Shown piece by piece: positions 25,789-37,800 of a stretch of DNA of 64,000 nt (position 1 is the first letter of the stretch; each line of letters starts with the position of its first letter). The notes under the pieces are model-generated. The model saw only the letters and a program-made list of their open reading frames with translations. It made no database searches and was not told the origin of the DNA. The position numbers and the translations under genes were made by a program. This stretch comes from Legionella maioricensis (GTDB lineage: Bacteria; Pseudomonadota; Gammaproteobacteria; Legionellales; Legionellaceae), in NCBI RefSeq assembly GCF_023618015.1, contig NZ_JAJKBJ010000001.1, forward strand, positions 1 through 64,000, written 5' to 3'.

Positions 25789-26928
25789 ATGAAAGCAAAA
25801 CAGGATAAACATCTTCTGGCAATACAGGATTGCGAGAAGAAAATCTCGTCCTTGCCGGCAGGCGAAATTAAATATCATTTGTTCATTCTGCTTCATTCCA
25901 TTAAAGAAAAAAATAATGAAGCTTCTCAAAAGCTTATAGTAGTACTTTCAGAACTTCTGGATAATTTAAATGACTTGCATCAGCTAATCTCATTTGATCT
26001 GACTCTTTTTAATAAAATTTATGAAAATTACAATAAGTTACAAACCATTGCTCAGATAAATAGCTATGGTTATCAATTCAAAATCATTGTCCTCCATATA
26101 GGTGGCGCTATCGCTGCAGTAATTTGTGGTATTGCAGGTGGATTAGTAGGCGGCATTGTTGGCCTGGCACGAGGAACCTGGAATCATGAGCCGCATAAAG
26201 GTTTAGGCATCGGTTTATTCACCGGCTATTTTGTAGGGGCAATTGTTGGTTTCAGGACTCCTAAAAAATTGTGTAAGGATGAATTTCAAAGACAGCTTGA
26301 GTTTGGTCTTAATGGTTTTGGTAGAGGTTTGGAAAATCTACGCCAAACCTTGAATCATGAGCGTGAGAACCTTAAACCTTTTGAAGATTATTTTGAAGAG
26401 GAAAAAGCGCTCATTCGTAATCAATGTTTTGCCAGCGATTCTGAATTCGAAGCATTCCTTGATGAAGATATTACTTATGAGATTAATAGTTTCAAAGCCG
26501 GATTTATAGGTGGCGCCTCCCTTCATGGCTATTTGGGACATCATCTGTATATAGTCATTAAAATTAAAGAGTCGCAACATTTAATTGAATTCACCCGCCA
26601 GCCAGCAGACACCAGTATACCGCCTGACCAGCAGGAAATGAGGACGGTTAAAGGGAAAAAGATAATTGAAATGCTCGCCACTTATAAAAAATTACAGGAA
26701 ACCAACGCGTGTACTTACGATTATATATTAACCCGCATGAAACCTGGTGATAATGATTGTCATACCTTGGTTAATAAAGTACTTATTGGCACTGATCAAC
26801 CTGCTGCAAGACTCTTGCGATACCAAGGCATGAATACTGTGGGAGCCACGATAGGCTTTTTTATAAGTAAATTAAGTCCATTTAAAGAAGAGTTCTTTAC
26901 TACACCGGGGCCGAGTTTAGAATATTAG
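25789..26928 (+). CDS. Hypothetical protein with Gly-rich membrane hairpin and possible NlpC/P60- or LRAT-like active site
   Basis: I do not recognise these 379 residues as a named family. An N-terminal helical region (1-95) is followed by a Gly-rich hydrophobic hairpin (IGGAIAAVICGIAGGLVGGIVGLARG at about 104-129, and GLFTGYFVGAIVG at about 142-154). The C-terminal domain has ASLHGYLGHHLYIVIKIKES (243-262) and MKPGDNDCHTLVNKV (317-331). A His on a beta strand, then about 70 residues later an N-D-C-H-x-x-V motif, matches the circularly permuted papain-like order seen in LRAT/NlpC-P60 proteins (His before Cys in NC-E-H-F-V). That makes Cys324 and His251/252 candidate catalytic residues. The membrane hairpin and orphan status are also compatible with a secreted effector. 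The functional reading is inference. Confidence 0.5.
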   Translation: MKAKQDKHLLAIQDCEKKISSLPAGEIKYHLFILLHSIKEKNNEASQKLIVVLSELLDNLNDLHQLISFDLTLFNKIYENYNKLQTIAQINSYGYQFKIIVLHIGGAIAAVICGIAGGLVGGIVGLARGTWNHEPHKGLGIGLFTGYFVGAIVGFRTPKKLCKDEFQRQLEFGLNGFGRGLENLRQTLNHERENLKPFEDYFEEEKALIRNQCFASDSEFEAFLDEDITYEINSFKAGFIGGASLHGYLGHHLYIVIKIKESQHLIEFTRQPADTSIPPDQQEMRTVKGKKIIEMLATYKKLQETNACTYDYILTRMKPGDNDCHTLVNKVLIGTDQPAARLLRYQGMNTVGATIGFFISKLSPFKEEFFTTPGPSLEY

Positions 26929-27319
26929 GTTTGGGATCTACTTTAATCACCTCTCCTTCGCGCGAAGCGTGGGGGACATTGTCATTAAATTAAGCTTTTA
27001 TAGCCTGGATTAGCGCAACGTAATCCGGAATTTCGTGCCAGACAACAAGAACATTTATGGGTGCAGTGTGCTCATACCAGGAGATCTCTCGCTGACGCTC
27101 GAGATGACGTGGTATTGTTCAGGATGACGTGTATTAGTGAAGTACACCGTCATCCCGAGCGAAGCGAAGGATCCCCACTTGTGGAGACGGTGCTCATAAC
27201 AGGAGAGCTCTCGCTGACGCTCGAGATGACGTGGTATTGTTCAGGATGACGTGTATTGGTGAAGTACACCGTCATCCCGAGCGAAGCGAAGGATCTCCTG
27301 AAGGCTCCTTTTTCTTTCT
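26929..27319. repeat. Intergenic tandem pair of the dispersed 'gtcatcccgag' repeat (122-bp period)
   Basis: This gap of about 390 bases holds two nearly identical 122-bp units, from about 27069 and 27191. Each runs TGCTCATA..CAGGAGA, CTCTCGCTGACGCTCGAGA, TGACGTGGTATTGTTCAGG, and ends CGTCATCCCGAGCGAAGCG. Only a few bases differ. Further left (26955-27010) is a short GC-richer stretch without a clear function. No gene is seen. Confidence 0.75.
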
Positions 27320-29368
<2,049 letters not shown>

Positions 29369-29528
29369 TCAGTTTATCATTATTATGAACACTTTCGAAC
29401 AATCCTCTTATGAACCGAAGAGATTTTTCAATAATTTTCAGCACTTATCTTGCTCAATATCACTCCTTGAATCTCACGTAAAAAGCATGCTATAGATATT
29501 GATGGGTCAGACAGGAGGCATGAAAGAA

Positions 29529-30428
29529 ATGGATCTTCAGCGCGCTTTAATTACTCTCTTTTTATTTATATTTTACAGTTTAATCCAAGCAACTCCGGCA
29601 CCAAAGGATAATCAAGGGATCGCCTTTGTACATGGCACACGAGATCATCGAGAGGATGCCTATGGAGGCTATTGGAAAACTGATTTTATACAAAGTGTCA
29701 CTCAACGTATGGAAAATCCGGACAATTATTATGTAGTCCACTGTGATTTTAGCCAGTATATGTGGCATGAAGACGCGGCTAATTGTACAGCCGAACAACT
29801 GTTAACCTTTATGGCAGATAAAAATATTAATTCCCTCACCGTTTATACTCATTCGAATGGAGCCAACATCGTGAGGTGGATCCTTTCTAATCCAACCTAT
29901 GATAAAAAATTCCTGATGTTAAAACGCAAAATCAGACAAGTGATTGCTATAGCGCCATCAAGTGGTGGAACTCCTCTGGCGGATGAAGTGCTGAATGGCG
30001 GTGTTTTTGAAACCAGTCTCGCCTGGCTATTAGGTTACACTTCTGACGCTGTAAAACAACAGCGTGTCGCTGACATGCTCATTTTTAATCAGGAACTGTT
30101 GTTAGGGGGGAAAGGTCGTCCCTCTTTATCCGTGCCTTTTAAAGTAATTGTAGGCACTGACGTGTATGCCTCCCCTTTTTCTTCATCCAGTTATTGCAAT
30201 GGTTATTGGCATAACAGCGGTCTTAAAATCGCTAAATTATATCTTGAACCATGCTCTGATGGCTTTTTAAATTGTTCTTCTCAAGCAGAGGCTGGCGATG
30301 TATGGTTTTATGATCGGGATAAAACAGAAAATAATATCCCTTTAAGTCATAATCAAAGCCGTCATTCCTGTTTTGGTTTGGATGGCGTTCTCATCAGTGC
30401 CTTGGCCGCAAAAGGAGTTGCACAATGA
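29529..30428 (+). CDS. Secreted serine hydrolase (lipase-like), unknown substrate
   Basis: This 299-residue protein has an N-terminal signal peptide (DLQRALITLFLFIFYSLIQATPA) and an alpha/beta-hydrolase-like core. GIAFVHGTRDH is the oxyanion strand and VYTHSNGANIVRW the nucleophile elbow (Ser at about 109; H-S-N-G-A rather than G-x-S-x-G). IAPSSGGTPLADEV follows, as in lipases and palmitoyl-thioesterase relatives. Eight or so Cys in the mature part suit disulfides in the periplasm or outside. The start ATG at 29529 is chosen because AGGAGG lies ten bases upstream; the ATG at 29520 is too close to it. The stop overlaps the next ATG (ATGA), so it is translated with a second secreted protein of unknown role. 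Confidence 0.7.
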   Translation: MDLQRALITLFLFIFYSLIQATPAPKDNQGIAFVHGTRDHREDAYGGYWKTDFIQSVTQRMENPDNYYVVHCDFSQYMWHEDAANCTAEQLLTFMADKNINSLTVYTHSNGANIVRWILSNPTYDKKFLMLKRKIRQVIAIAPSSGGTPLADEVLNGGVFETSLAWLLGYTSDAVKQQRVADMLIFNQELLLGGKGRPSLSVPFKVIVGTDVYASPFSSSSYCNGYWHNSGLKIAKLYLEPCSDGFLNCSSQAEAGDVWFYDRDKTENNIPLSHNQSRHSCFGLDGVLISALAAKGVAQ

Positions 30429-31600
30429 AAACTACTCATCTTGTTTTGATGTCCGCATTTTGTTTCTCGCAAACTCATGCATATACCTTACCCAGTCAAC
30501 CTACCAAGGCTTACGACTGCGATGTGTGCACCAAATTATCGCATGAAAAGTTGCAGGATAAATGGAGTATTTCAGATGTGCCATTGGATAAGAAAGTCAC
30601 CAATATTCAAAAGAGTTTTGGTTATAAAGAGCGCGTGACGGCCAAACAATTACAAGCGGGTGTATCCATATCAACACTGGCGCCCGGGGCGGTAATTCGC
30701 ATTACCCCCTTACAAAAAAAAGCCATGCCTCAATTATTATTTAAAACCCCTACCAATAAACTAATGAATTTGAAAGAGGCATCTTCTCTATACAGTGAAA
30801 ACGAAACATCAGGAGATGAGTTTTTTGCAACAAAATACCAAACCATGCTGCAAATTAAACCGGAATTGGGCGCTGGAAAATTTATCATCAAAAGCAAAAC
30901 CATTGGTGAAAAAAATTCGGACGCTTATCTGATTAATGTTTTGGATAAATTTTCCTTGCTTTATTTACAAGTCGAATCTGATTCCATTCATTATCAATAC
31001 GGTGATAAATTAATCTCAACGATTACCCTTAAAGATAATGATGCTGATTATTCCATTGACGATATAGATTTGGCCCTGATTGGTCCCCAAGGACAAGTGA
31101 ATCCCCTGAAATTAACCAGACTGAAACGAAACAAATTCGAGGCCATTACCACTCTTGATTCCGAACTGAATGATCACGGAGAAAATTGGTATATTGAAGC
31201 AAACATAGAAACCGATATAGGGCAAACGAGAATTAAACGTAGTGGGCACACCGCTTTTTCTTACTCTATTCCATCCGCCAGTTTATTGACCTTAAAAAAA
31301 ACATCCTCCCACCCTTTAACCTTTACAGCAACTATGGATGTTGCAACCGCAAGTAGATATGCATTACAAAGCGTTTTATTCTATAAAGACAGCAATGGTG
31401 AAATTAAGCCTATTGAAACCTCTCAAAAAGCTCAATGGTTTGAATCAGGCCAGCAGGTAATACAATTTACCTTTGACAATTTAAGCCAATTATCAGACGA
31501 TAGTCTCTACTTAGGTTATTTGCGCTTGTTAGATTACGGACAATTAAAAACTGTATATCAATATAACCAACCAATTAAGGTTACTCAATTACTGGAATAA
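30425..31600 (+). CDS. Secreted protein, DUF4785-like
   Basis: This 391-residue exported protein has a signal peptide (MKTTHLVLMSAFCFSQTHAYT) and a CDVC motif at about 33-36. The remainder is beta-rich, with Ig-like segments such as LYLQVESDSIHYQYGDKLISTITLKDND. It resembles the Legionella/Gammaproteobacterial family DUF4785, from memory and without a search. No catalytic motif is visible. It is translationally coupled to the preceding lipase-like hydrolase, so it may be its partner, chaperone or inhibitor; this is inference from the 4-base overlap. The rmuC gene begins 3 bases after its stop. Confidence 0.6.
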   Translation: MKTTHLVLMSAFCFSQTHAYTLPSQPTKAYDCDVCTKLSHEKLQDKWSISDVPLDKKVTNIQKSFGYKERVTAKQLQAGVSISTLAPGAVIRITPLQKKAMPQLLFKTPTNKLMNLKEASSLYSENETSGDEFFATKYQTMLQIKPELGAGKFIIKSKTIGEKNSDAYLINVLDKFSLLYLQVESDSIHYQYGDKLISTITLKDNDADYSIDDIDLALIGPQGQVNPLKLTRLKRNKFEAITTLDSELNDHGENWYIEANIETDIGQTRIKRSGHTAFSYSIPSASLLTLKKTSSHPLTFTATMDVATASRYALQSVLFYKDSNGEIKPIETSQKAQWFESGQQVIQFTFDNLSQLSDDSLYLGYLRLLDYGQLKTVYQYNQPIKVTQLLE

Positions 31601-31603
31601 TGA

Positions 31604-32854
31604 ATGTTATTTTTTTCATCTATCACGCTTATGGAGGGCATAGGTTGCGCCGTTGCTCTCCATTTCATTCTTCTGCTCTGGTTTTTAAAAAAACAAAATC
31701 AGCAAAAAATTTTAACTGAGCAACTCCATGAAAAAATGCAACAAGCCTTAACGACACAGCTTCACCAGTTGCATCTTGATTTAAGCCACTCGTACCAAAA
31801 CAGCCAACATTCTATTAATGAAAAAGTGGCTCAAGGCCAGCTTGCTATGCAATTACTCATTAGTGATACCATCCAAAAACAAATGAGTGATATAAGAGAA
31901 CAAATGAGCCACAGTTTTAAACAGCATGCGAGCTCGCTTACCTCCCATTTACAAATACTCACTGAGGAAATTCGTACGCACCTGCATAGTCTGACGCAAC
32001 AAGTAAATCACAAACTGACTGAAGGTTTTGAAAAAACATCCTCTACTTTCATTGATGTAGTAAAACGATTAACCATTATTGATGAAGCACAAAAAAAAAT
32101 CACTGAACTCTCTAATCATGTAGTCAGTCTGCAAGACGTATTGGTAGACAAAAAAGCCAGAGGCGCTTTTGGCGAAGTCCAGCTTTCAACCCTAATAAGT
32201 AACATGATTCCAAGCGCTCACTATCAAATGCAATATACCTTAAGTAACCAAAAACGGGCTGACTGCATTTTGTTTTTACCCGAACCCACGGGTAATGTAG
32301 TGATTGACGCCAAATTTCCCCTGGAAACCTATCAACGCTTAATCAACACTGATGCAGTTTCTGTTGAGCGAAAATCGCTGCAACAACAATTTCGCCAGGA
32401 CATTCAAAAACATATTAAAGACATTGCGGAAAAATACATTATCCCAAATGAAACTACTGATGGTGCCATGATGTTTATTCCGGCCGAATCCATCTTTGCG
32501 GAAATTCATGCTAATTATCCGGATTTGATTTCCCTGTCTCAAAGACTGAAGGTATGGTTGGTTTCACCTAGCACTCTAATGGCAGTCCTTACCACTGCGA
32601 AGGCGGTATTAAAAGATGATGCGACCCGCAAGCAAGTGCACATCATCCAAAAACATTTACATGCCCTTGCTGATGATTTCCAACGCTTTGAAAAACGAAT
32701 GGATAAATTATCCAAACACATTGATTTGGCTCATCAGGATGTTAATGAAGTGAATACATCCGCTAAAAAAATCACTTCCCGTTTTCAGAAGATTGAATCG
32801 GTTGAAATGGATTTAAAAGAACTGGAAACATCGATAGTGGAGTTAGAAACCTAA
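31604..32854 (+). CDS. rmuC: RmuC-family DNA recombination protein
   Basis: This 416-residue protein has an N-terminal membrane helix (about 1-25), a long coiled coil rich in Gln/His/Leu (about 35-180), and the conserved nuclease-like RmuC domain. The domain shows KKARGAFGEVQLSTLISNMI, DCILFLPEPTGNVVIDAKFPLETYQRL, AMMFIPAESIFAEI and VWLVSPSTLMAVLTTAKAV. RmuC is thought to limit inversions at short inverted repeats in E. coli; a PD-(D/E)xK-like fold has been proposed, and DAKF fits its motif. The gene starts three bases after the DUF4785-like gene, so it is probably in the same transcript. Confidence 0.92.
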   Translation: MLFFSSITLMEGIGCAVALHFILLLWFLKKQNQQKILTEQLHEKMQQALTTQLHQLHLDLSHSYQNSQHSINEKVAQGQLAMQLLISDTIQKQMSDIREQMSHSFKQHASSLTSHLQILTEEIRTHLHSLTQQVNHKLTEGFEKTSSTFIDVVKRLTIIDEAQKKITELSNHVVSLQDVLVDKKARGAFGEVQLSTLISNMIPSAHYQMQYTLSNQKRADCILFLPEPTGNVVIDAKFPLETYQRLINTDAVSVERKSLQQQFRQDIQKHIKDIAEKYIIPNETTDGAMMFIPAESIFAEIHANYPDLISLSQRLKVWLVSPSTLMAVLTTAKAVLKDDATRKQVHIIQKHLHALADDFQRFEKRMDKLSKHIDLAHQDVNEVNTSAKKITSRFQKIESVEMDLKELETSIVELET

Positions 32855-32933
32855 GGGTATACCCATATCCCGTTTTACCTTATAGGGACGTAGGGTATGT
32901 TACAAGTTGCTGGACCTTAAAAAGGAAACTACT

Positions 32934-34490
32934 GTGCTCAAACGTGATATCTCGACAACTAATATACTCATTGCTTCAGCAGGGGGTATGATTGGCTCCG
33001 GATGGCTTTTTAGCCCCTTTATTAGCGCTCAAATGGCGGGTTCCAATGCGTTAATCAGCTGGGTAATCGCGGCTCTTTTTATGTTATTTATCGCCCTACC
33101 CTTATGTGAACTCGGTACGATGTTTCCTGTTTCAGGAGGGATGTCTAATTACCCTACGTTCACTCATGGCCAAGAGGTTGGCTTTTTATTCGCTTGGACA
33201 TCCTGGCTTTCCTATGTAGTGATGACTCCAATCGAAATCCAGGCCATTCTCCAATATTCCAGCCATTTTTTTCCTGCTTTAATTGTGAATGACCCGACCA
33301 CTCTCAAATTGTCAGGCTATGGCTATCTTGTGGCTATTGGGATCATGTTTTTTGTTGTCATCCTGAATTCTTATGGTATTAAAATGCTGGCTGAATGTAA
33401 CAAATACGCCAGTATCATTAAATTTGCGCTCCCCAGTATTGCCATCGTTACTCTGTTACATAGCGCCCCCAGCATGGCCAATGTCAGTATCCATTTAGGA
33501 GATAAAACCAGCTGGGCAAATATATTTGCCGCTCTTTCTGCCGGGGGAGTTGTATTTGCTTTCACCGGGTTCCAGAATGGTTTAATTTTAGCCGGAGAAG
33601 TTAAAAATCCGCAACGAAATATTCCCATAGCCATTTTAGGCGCTGTTTTGATTGGCTTTATCTTATATTTCATGTTGCAATTAAGTTTTATTGTGGCAAT
33701 GCCCCAAAAATATCTGGCCAATGGTTGGAGCGCACTGAGTTATCCGGGCGATAGTGGTCCTCTGGTGGGATTAACTTTATTACTCGGATTAGGAGTGGTC
33801 GCAACTCTTTTAATGATTGATGCTGCATTCTCTCCCTTTGGTACAACCCTTGTCTATACTGCTGCAACTTCGCGAATAGTGTATGGAATGGCTCTAAACC
33901 ATCACTTACCCAAAGTGTTTTTAAAAGTGAATCGTCATAAAATCCCTTATATAACGCTTTATGCTAATTTTTTAGTGGGTGTTTTTTCTTTCTTGCCTTT
34001 CCCCGGCTGGCAAAAACTGGTCGCTTTTCTTTCTTCAGCCAGTATTCTTTCTTACAGTATTGGGCCAATTTGTCTTCTAGCCATGCGAAAATTACAACCA
34101 GAAACCCACAGACCATTCAAACTGTCCGGTCACCTGTTTTTCTCTCATCTCGCTTTTTATATTTGTAATTTAATGTTGTACTGGTGTGGATTCTCCATTT
34201 TGTGGAAACTTGATGTAGCATTATTGGTTGGTCTTTTTATTGCCATAACCTATCATGGTAAAAGCCTTTTTACGCCGAATTACCCACTGTATTGGTTCGT
34301 GTTTTATATGGTCTCTCTGCTGATAGTCTCTTATTTGGGTACCTTCGGTGGTATAGGAATACTGCACTTTCCCTTGGATTTAGTATGCCTTTTACCGCTT
34401 AGTATACTGACTCTTTACTTGTCACAACGTGTTTTAAGCAGCGATACTCATAAGGAAATCATTTGTGAAGTGGACGCATCCCCGGCTTAA
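32934..34490 (+). CDS. APC-superfamily amino-acid transporter
   Basis: This 518-residue inner-membrane protein has about 12 helices. The first-helix signature GGMIGSGWLFSPFISAQMAG starts at residue 17. It resembles the aspartate/glutamate:proton symporter-like group (YagG/AspT-unrelated, YjeM-like APC). FTGFQNGLILAGEVKNPQRNIPIAILGA is the helix-6 block. The substrate cannot be assigned. I chose the GTG at 32934, with AAAGGA seven bases upstream, over an in-frame TTG at 32907 that lacks a site. It is separated from the first APC permease by nearly 30 kb and the two are distant in sequence. Confidence 0.82.
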   Translation: MLKRDISTTNILIASAGGMIGSGWLFSPFISAQMAGSNALISWVIAALFMLFIALPLCELGTMFPVSGGMSNYPTFTHGQEVGFLFAWTSWLSYVVMTPIEIQAILQYSSHFFPALIVNDPTTLKLSGYGYLVAIGIMFFVVILNSYGIKMLAECNKYASIIKFALPSIAIVTLLHSAPSMANVSIHLGDKTSWANIFAALSAGGVVFAFTGFQNGLILAGEVKNPQRNIPIAILGAVLIGFILYFMLQLSFIVAMPQKYLANGWSALSYPGDSGPLVGLTLLLGLGVVATLLMIDAAFSPFGTTLVYTAATSRIVYGMALNHHLPKVFLKVNRHKIPYITLYANFLVGVFSFLPFPGWQKLVAFLSSASILSYSIGPICLLAMRKLQPETHRPFKLSGHLFFSHLAFYICNLMLYWCGFSILWKLDVALLVGLFIAITYHGKSLFTPNYPLYWFVFYMVSLLIVSYLGTFGGIGILHFPLDLVCLLPLSILTLYLSQRVLSSDTHKEIICEVDASPA

Positions 34491-34499
34491 AGCAAATAT

Positions 34500-34710
34500 C
34501 GTCATCTCGAGGAAAGTCACGTCATCTCGAGCCACCTTACGTCATCCCGAGCATAAGCGAGGGATCTCCAAGTGCAGGCACTATGCCAGCATTCAGGAGA
34601 TCCCTCTCTTCGCTCGGGATGACGTGACTTTGCTCGGGATGACGTGACTTTCCTCGAGATGATGTGATTTCGCTCGGGATGACGTAAGGTGGCTCGAGAT
34701 GATGTAGGTT
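34500..34710. repeat. Dispersed palindromic repeat with tandem 'cgggatgacgtgactt' units
   Basis: An inverted pair (ACGTCATCCCGAGCATAAGC at about 34540 and CTTCGCTCGGGATGACGTG near 34609-34627) makes a long imperfect hairpin. Short direct units built on GATGACGTGACTT or its complement lie on both sides. This is the same family as 5477-5623, 27069-27300 and 54275-54358. The rest of the 326-bp gap before mfd (34711-34816) has nothing I can identify apart from a possible promoter. Confidence 0.75.
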
Positions 34711-34816
34711 GGCGCTGAGCTTAGCGAAGCCCAATAACATAACAGCATCTTTAAGATGCAGAAAATTAAATATAAAGGTATAATCATCCCCCTTTAAGTC
34801 ATGATCTGTTAATCCC

Positions 34817-37800
34817 ATGGTGACCAAAACGCTGCTCTTTCAAACCACGCCAACCAGACAAACCAAACAAATATGGGGACAACTGTATGGGAGTAGCTTG
34901 GCGCTTGCCTTGGCAGAATATTGCCAGCAAACACCTGGAGTAAAATTACTGATTGCTCAGGACAATCTCAGTGCCAGTCAACTCCAGGATGAACTGCAGT
35001 TTTTCCTCAATGAGCAAAATGCCCCCCAAGAACTATTATTTTTTCCTGACTGGGAAACCTTACCCTATGATCAGTTTTCACCTCATCAGGATATTATTTC
35101 AGAACGGCTGCATACGCTAAGCCGCGTACAGCACGTCACCAATGCGATAATTATTACCTCCGCCAGCACCTTAATGCATAGACTCTGCCCGCCTGAGTTT
35201 TTAAATCAATATGCATTAATGCTCAGGGAAGGCCAAAAGCTGGAGCTCAATGCCTTTAGAAATCAGCTGCAACAATCCGGATATCATTGCGTCAATAAAG
35301 TTCTGGAGCATGGCGAGTTTGCTTTACGCGGATCGATTATTGATGTTTATCCCATGGGCAGTGGCCTCCCCTTTCGTATTGAACTATTTGATGATGAAAT
35401 AGAAAGCCTAAGAGAATTTGATGCTGAAACACAACGTACCATAGAAAAAATATCAGAAATTAACGTCTTACCCGCTCGAGAATTCCCTTTAAATGAGCAA
35501 AGTCAGACTCTTTTCAGAAGAGCATTTAGAGAGCTCTTTCCAGGCAACCCGAGCCAATGCCCTATTTACGAAGCAATAAGCAATGGTCAATTTCCTTCAG
35601 GCATAGAATATTTTCTCCCACTATTTTTTGAAAAAACGGTTACTTTTTTTGATTATTTACCCCAAAACGCCAAAGTTTGTCTGATTGAGGATATTCAACA
35701 AAATGCAGAACAGTTCTGGCAAGAATTAACGGAGCGGTATGAACAAAGACGCTATGATATCACTCGTCCCCTACTCGCCCCGACTGCTTGTTTTATTAAT
35801 CCAACCGAATTATTAACTCAAGCGAACACTTACGAACAAGTACGCTTGTTTCATAGACCATCAGAAAAAAAAGGCGCAGTGATCAACTTTGATATCGCAA
35901 TGGCACCGCAATTGCCTATAGATCGAAAAACGCCAGAACCTCTGAGCCTTTTACGTGAATATTGTGCTGATTCCTCTCGTCGTTATTTAATTGTGGTCGA
36001 AAGTGCTGGGCGCCGTGAGGTCTTACTTGATTTGCTAAAACTGAGTGGACTTGCTCCTAAAGTACAACCGTCCTGGCATGACTTTATTAATGATAATGCC
36101 CCCCTTAATATAACGACTGGTCCATTGATTTATGGTTGTGAATTAAGTAACAAAAATATTGTAATCATTGTTGAGTCACAATTATTTGGTGAACAAAGCA
36201 CTCCTCAACGACGTAGCTCTCAAAAAGCTGTTGATCCAGATTTAATTATTCGGGATATGGCCGAGTTACAGTTAGGCGCACCAGTAGTCCATCTGCAATT
36301 TGGGGTCGGACGCTATCAAGGTCTGCAATACATCACCACTAATGATATGTCGAGTGAGTTTTTAGTTCTGTCCTATGCAGGCGAAGATAAAATTTATGTG
36401 CCAGTTACCTCTCTTCATTTAATTAGCCGCTATACCGGAGTTGACAGCGAACACGCTCCCTTACATAAACTCGGCTCCGAACAATGGCAAAAAGAAAAGA
36501 AAAAAGCAGCTGAAAAAATCCACGATGTTGCCATTGAATTACTGGATCTTTATGCCAAAAGAGAAGCCCAGCCAGGACATCAATATGATTTTAATCAGGC
36601 TGAGTACATCAAATTTGCCAGCGGGTTTCCCTTTACGGAAACCACAGATCAGTTAAACGCAATAGAACAAATCATTAAAGACATGCAATCCTCTCGTCCC
36701 ATGGACCGATTAATTTGTGGTGACGTAGGATTTGGCAAAACAGAAGTTGCCATGCGCGCGGCTTTTGTGGCGGTTCAGAATGGAAAACAAGTGTGTGTCC
36801 TGGTACCTACAACACTTTTGGCTGGACAGCATTTTGAATCGTTTAGAGATCGTTTTGCAGACTTCCCTATTAATATTGAATTATTATCTCGTTTTCGCAG
36901 TGGCAAAGAATCAGAAGCAGTCCTTTCAGGACTATCCTCTGGGAAAGTAGATGTAGTAATAGGCACTCATAAATTATTTCAAAGTAACATCGCTTTTAAA
37001 AATCTGGGCTTATTAATTATTGATGAAGAACACCGTTTCGGGGTAAAGCAAAAAGAGCACATGAAATCTCTGCGGACCCATGTTGATATTTTATCCATGA
37101 CAGCCACCCCGATTCCCAGAACATTAAACATGGCAATGGCCGGAATTAGAGATATTTCCTTAATAGCCACTCCCCCGGCCAAACGATTGGCCATCAAAAC
37201 ATTTTGGCAAGAAAAAAAAGACATTGTCGTACGGGAAGCGTTGCTGCGTGAAATTTTAAGGGGTGGGCAGGTATTTTTCCTTCACAATAATGTACAAACA
37301 ATTGATAGAGTGTGTGAGGATTTGCAAACCCTGGTCCCTGAAGCAAAAATCCGTAGCGCTCACGGACAAATGCGCGAACGAGAATTAGAACGGGTGATGT
37401 CCGATTTTTATCATCATCGATTTAATGTGCTCGTTTGTACGACCATTATTGAAACCGGGATCGACATCCCTACCGCCAATACCATTATTATTGATCGTGC
37501 CGATAAATTTGGTTTAGCCCAATTGCACCAGTTACGTGGTCGTGTTGGACGCTCTCATCATCAGGCCTATGCCTATTTATTAACCCCTGATGAAAAATTA
37601 TTAACTCCTGATGCGGTCAAACGCCTCGAAGCTATAGTATCGCTGGAAGATTTAGGCGCTGGATTCACTCTGGCAACTCATGATCTTGAAATTCGCGGTG
37701 CTGGAGAGTTATTAGGCGAAGATCAGAGCGGAAATATGCACGCCATAGGCTTTAATTTATTTATGGAGATGCTCGACAGAGCCGTAGAGGATTTAAAAGC

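Noticed and set aside
27061-27249. 62-residue ORF between the LRAT-like gene and ligA
   Set aside because: It is an open frame through the 122-bp tandem repeat; similar frames occur by chance in other copies of the family.
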